Source: Motacilla alba alba
Lineage: Eukaryota > Chordata > Aves > Passeriformes > Motacillidae
Assembly (NCBI RefSeq): GCF_015832195.1
Contig: NC_052019.1
Coordinates: 44,519,016 to 44,583,015, forward strand
Direction: 5' to 3'
DNA length: 64,000 nucleotides
The translations under genes were made by a program, and so were the position numbers. Positions 60,191-64,000 of this stretch are shown one piece after another (the stretch's first letter is position 1; each line of letters begins with the position of its first letter). The notes under the pieces were generated by a model. That model saw nothing but the letters and a program-made list of their open reading frames with translations. It had not been told where the DNA came from and did not search any database.

Positions 60191-62119
60191 TCAAAAGATG
60201 GCACAGCTGAGTGGTCAGAAAGCTGTATATTTTTATTTAGTATAATTCAGTATATAATGAGTGTATCCTGAGCTTTCCCTATCCACCAGGTATTCATAGT
60301 AGAACACCTGCTCCAGGATTGATCTGTAACTGTGCAAGGTCAGGGTGAGACCTTTGTTTAAGGCAAATAATCCCACAAAACTATTGCTGTGGGAGTTTCA
60401 TATCTTACTTAGAAACATCTGGCCCTGGTGCTTCTTACAGATGGGATTCTGGGTTAGAGGAAGCTTAGATCACATGAAAACACGTTCCCAAACTCCATTA
60501 TTTTTAAAGGGCCCTTTAAACTTACTGATCCAACATTCCCTTCTGATATCCTACTGGAGAGGCAGTGCCAGCTTGCAAAAAGGTAACAATTTGTTCCACA
60601 CAAGCAGCATAAGGGCCCCTGGCTATCTGACTGTCTCAGCCCAATTCCCTGGACAAACCATTAAATTGCTGGAGGGTTGTGCTCAGGGCAGCTCCCGGCC
60701 CTACCTCTGTCTAGGGTGCAGCACTGGCACCTAAGGAAGGTGCTGGCTGCCATGGCTGCAAATGGAAGCAACTCACTCCTACACATTTAATACTTTCTAC
60801 ATAATGTTAAAGGGAGTTAGCTCATTTAGAAACAAAATCTTGCTTTCTCAGTCTCTTTGGAGGCTTCACTGGAAACTGATATTTGCAAGCATACTGCATA
60901 AAATGCTTTTAAACCCGCTAAAACCTAATATTCAAAAGACAAAGGAGAATTTAATTTCTACCAGCCCAGGAAAATCAAAGAGACCTGTCATTATTTAGAA
61001 TTGTTTCCTGATTAGCACAATATGTTGTGCTAGAGCTGGCCATGTGGAAAAGTTCTGGATGATAAAATAGTGTGGGAGAGAGCACAACATATTTTTTATT
61101 AAATAAAAAAGTAAACACACTGATGCCACCAAAGGAAAAGAATAAAGCTGTAAACATATTTCCCAGACTTCAGCTAACAGCAGGAGTTTACAGTTTTTCT
61201 GCAGTGGCCAAGTATAATAAAATTGATCTGTTGACTATATAGATCCATAAAATAGTTTACGCAGAGTTATATTATTGCCAGTTGGATCAGAAACAAAATT
61301 CTTCTGAAGGAAAGTGGCCTTATAAGCATCCTTTTTCCATTACATATCATGGCAACTGCAGGGTAAATGAGGTCCAGGTTTCCTCAGAATTTGGCACTTT
61401 GGGTCATTCTGCATTTAAACAGCGCTCAAGGACCAAGTACAGGAAGATGGGTGAGCTGAAAAGGACTGAAAAATCCTTAGACATTCTTCTCCTCACAGTA
61501 AATGCAGATTGTAGCCCTTCCATGGGCATTGCACTTGACCTGGCAGAGGAAACTGGTTTGTAAAGCACTTTGAAGACAAGTATAATTTTTAATTTTTTTT
61601 TTGTCAGGAGAGGCAATGGGAGATGCTCTCTCCTAACCACAGGGAGACAAAAGGGCAGAGAACTGCAGGTGGAAACAGTTTAGTCCACCATTAGCACCAG
61701 TGTTCAAAGCTAGCAGCGGTATTTAGTCTCCAAATCTTTGTCCTCAGTCTGAACCACATGTTCTCTTCAGAACTGTGTCCCTCAGACAAACCCCACCAGA
61801 CCAGGCTTTCAGCATTGTTACTCCTTGTTATAAATTCAGGTCTACTATTTGGGACAAACTAATTAACACCCAAAGAGAAATCTTTAAAAAGTCTCACTCT
61901 AAAAACTCATTAGCATCCAAACTTTGATGATATATGGTTCATAATCTTGATCCAGGAATCTAGATCTGCAGATGGAAACCCAAGTGAGTGGGGAATCAAG
62001 AAGCCTTTCTCATAAAATCTTATAAGAAAGATTAAAGGTAAAAGGGATGTTGGGCACAGAAAAGGAGGGCTACCTTCTCTCAGGACTACAAATCCATCCC
62101 TCTGATAAATCCTATCTCC
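60191..62119. other. no gene seen
   Basis: No supported gene. A 129-codon plus-strand frame at 60345-60734 starts at a non-ATG codon and has no domain. It contains an inverted repeat at 61019-61093, listed separately. Confidence 0.6.
61019..61093. repeat. 13-bp inverted repeat, 49-nt spacer
   Basis: AATATGTTGTGCT (61019-61031) is the exact reverse complement of AGCACAACATATT (61081-61093). The left arm lies inside a smaller hairpin, AGCACAA-TATG-TTGTGCT. Confidence 0.93.
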
Positions 62120-62225
62120 ATTGCACATGTAAGGTTAAAAGACCTGCAGAAGGCAAATGCAGGACAAGAAACTGAACCCAAAGCTCCAAAATGGCTGGCT
62201 AATGCCCTAACCACTGGAGTAGCCA
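62120..62225 (-). mobile_element. tRNA-derived SINE relic (amniote MIR/CORE-like)
   Basis: On the minus strand, from 62225 downward, the sequence reads GGCTACTCCAGTGGTTAGGG (A-box region, matching TRGYNNARNGG at 10 of 11 positions). GGTTCAGTTTC follows at about tRNA spacing (B box; GGTTCRANNCC at 9 of 11). It then continues TTTTAACCTTACATGTGC like the conserved SINE core. Internal pol III promoter halves at the right distance plus core-like text identify a SINE derived from a tRNA gene. It is heavily decayed, with no transcriptional terminator evaluated. Such elements are old and rare in birds. Confidence 0.55.
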
Positions 62226-62289
62226 ATACATTACTGCAATCCTCTTTTCCCCAGCATTAGTCTCAGTGTGACTAAAGAAAATCAGTGTA

Positions 62290-62475
62290 TAAAATATGCA
62301 AAAATGTAATTCATTATTTCACAACGCAGTGTACACAAAATCCTCCCCAACGCACCCGCATTTAGTTTGAAATATGCCAAGGTTAATAGCTATAATGTAA
62401 AATCGTTATCTGCAGCAGAGTATTAATTAGAGGCCTCATGCACAATGCATTAACAATTTGCATGCAACGAGCACT
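62290..62475. other. possible conserved non-coding element
   Basis: The stretch is repeat-free and AT-rich with GTATTAATTAGAGG, GTAATTCATTATTTCAC and AACAATTTGCATGCAACGAG (octamer-like ATTTGCAT). It retains CpGs at CAACGC, CACCCGCA and ATCGTT. Texture alone supports it. Confidence 0.22.
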
Positions 62476-64000
62476 GCAGTGGTTCTCTGCAGGAGGCTGA
62501 GAGCATGTTTTAGCCCTCAGAGAGCTGGAAGACTTCAGGGAAAGCCTCGCACTGAGCTCTCTTGCAGCCCAAGGAGGGCTCTAGGTACAGGGGAGCCCTG
62601 CAGGCACTGGGGGTGTATCTCAGCATGGGTCACCACAGGCAGCTTTATTCCAAATTGTGCCAGACACCTTCCAGAGCTCCCTGATATGAAACTGTTTTGG
62701 CCTGCAAGTGCTGTATATTTTTTGGAAGAGTGTTATTTTGATGCAGAAAAGGTCTGATTTGTTTAATGCTACTATTAATAGTCAGCCAGTCCTAAAGCCC
62801 CTCAGGCCAGTAATTCAGCAGAAGCCACTTCCACAAGTCTGAGAGAAAGACAAAAGCCAAAATTTCTGCCATTTTTGTGAATTTTATAACTTTGGAGGGC
62901 CTCACTCTCCCATGCACAACACTTGAATACTCAGCCTTGCAGGACAGCTCTAGGACAAAGCATCAAAACTCTCACCAGGGACATGAAACTTGTTCAGCTG
63001 CAGGAAAGGAGCACATTCCTCCTTGAAAATATTCCCAGAGAGTGCATGGGTTTCCATCCTTCTCTTTCCTGTACTGATTAACCATAGTATCAGATTTTTT
63101 TTTCTCATCTGTATCTTTCCTGTTGTTTTTCTGTAGAGGTTACTGGCTTGGTTTTTGGAGGCTATTTTCCTTCAAAAGTCAATATAATAAAAAATATTTT
63201 TCCGAACAGCTGTTTTCCACATCCAAATAGCAAGTATGGTTCTATGCAGCCACAACACACAATTAGATGCTTCAAGCAGTGTGCATAGATTTTTACAAAG
63301 TTTTGGTGAGATCACAAAACCACCAAGGTTAAGATGATTGATGCTACTTTGAGAGCTGCCATGCACACCATTCCCACCCAAGGCAAGCTGATCTTCCCAC
63401 CCAAGGCAAGCTGATCTTGATTCAGACCCTCATGCAGAAGAACACAGACCCCTACAGAAGACCTTCGACTTCATGTACTTTCCATCAGACTGGCAAAGAA
63501 ACCTGGGAAAGGTGCTTCTTCAGGAGAAAAAAAACTCTCTTATTTTTCATCCTGGAGAAGAAATTGAGATTCCTTATCTCAGACAGCTTTGATCTGAAAT
63601 GAAGAAGGTGCTGTCCTAGCAATTTGCACATATTTTTGCTATCTTTCAGCTAAAATACTACAGCTGGGACAGACTCATGATTTGGCTGTGGCGTATCTGA
63701 GTCTTTTATTAGTGTGATGTGTCGCTGTGCCAGTAGTTAAAATATCAGTCTTTTTACAAAGAATGTTATCTTGCTGCTGAACTCCAGATATGGCTGTGTG
63801 ACGTGCAAATTTCTGAGTATAGTCCATGACTCAAAATTTCTGTAGAAAATTCCTGTTCTAATCAGGCCTGAATTTGATACAAAAAGGACAAAGCCATTTT
63901 CTTCTGGCATTTTTAGGCTAAGTTATGAGAGGGCTCACTCATGATACATCATGTGCCAGGATGTCTGCAAATGGTGTTGGCAAAGTTCAATGACTCTAAG
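62476..64000. other. no gene seen
   Basis: Open frames of 60-99 codons lack domains or splice support. A perfect tandem duplication is listed separately. The end of the window is ordinary single-copy-looking sequence. Confidence 0.6.
63371..63418 (+). repeat. perfect 23-bp tandem duplication
   Basis: A 23-bp unit beginning TTCCCACCCAAGGCAAGC occurs at 63371-63393 and again at 63394-63416 with no mismatch, followed by TT of a third unit. Perfect identity points to a recent duplication or a polymorphic minisatellite seed. Confidence 0.97.

Noticed and set aside
60345..60734. 129-codon plus-strand frame
   Set aside because: No proper ATG, no domain, ordinary non-coding composition.
1..64000. 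Bacterial-type features (operons, CRISPR, Shine-Dalgarno sites, prophage)
   Set aside because: The sequence is vertebrate in character (CR1, ERV LTR, CpG depletion, microsatellites); such features would be spurious.

Overview
The window looks like bird nuclear DNA, most likely a songbird, from a gene-poor intergenic or intronic stretch. Two transposon remnants support this. One is a CR1 LINE fragment (55417-56776, minus strand) with the ATTCTATG-type 3' end and reverse-transcriptase text typical of avian CR1. The other is an old avian-type endogenous retrovirus LTR (30481-31073, plus strand) without an internal proviral region. The DNA is AT-rich and CpG-poor, with many A-rich tracts, and no reading frame longer than about 160 codons survives inspection. 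No prokaryotic features are present.

Layout. 1-9400 is unremarkable single-copy-looking DNA with a 131-bp almost pure A/C tract (2952-3082) and one CpG-rich patch (about 6740-6935). 9433-10871 has several well-formed splice-site pairs on both strands; the best pair on the plus strand (9433-9616 and 10526-10587) keeps two reading frames open across the junction, but the translations are unrecognised. 12917-13018 is another exon-like block with clustered CpGs. 13.5-27.6 kb holds nothing beyond simple repeats. 27615-28122 could be a minus-strand terminal exon (acceptor, 80-codon frame, stop, AATAAA). The LTR follows at 30.5 kb. 37.8-40.5 kb has three more coding-like blocks. 43-50 kb contains tandem duplications, a tRNA-derived SINE relic and a perfect 46-nt hairpin (49614-49659). 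55.4-56.8 kb is the CR1 copy. 59.5-62.5 kb is rich in homeodomain-type TAATTA/ATTAAT words and may contain conserved non-coding elements; it also carries the best SINE relic (62120-62225).

No gene could be named and no multi-gene system is visible. All candidate exons are low confidence: strong splice-like words and 30-80-codon open frames are expected by chance in 128 kb of double-stranded reading. The firmest statements are the CR1 copy, the LTR, the hairpins and tandem duplications read directly from the bases, and, less firmly, five fragments resembling ancient amniote tRNA-derived (MIR/CORE-like) SINEs, which are scarce in birds.
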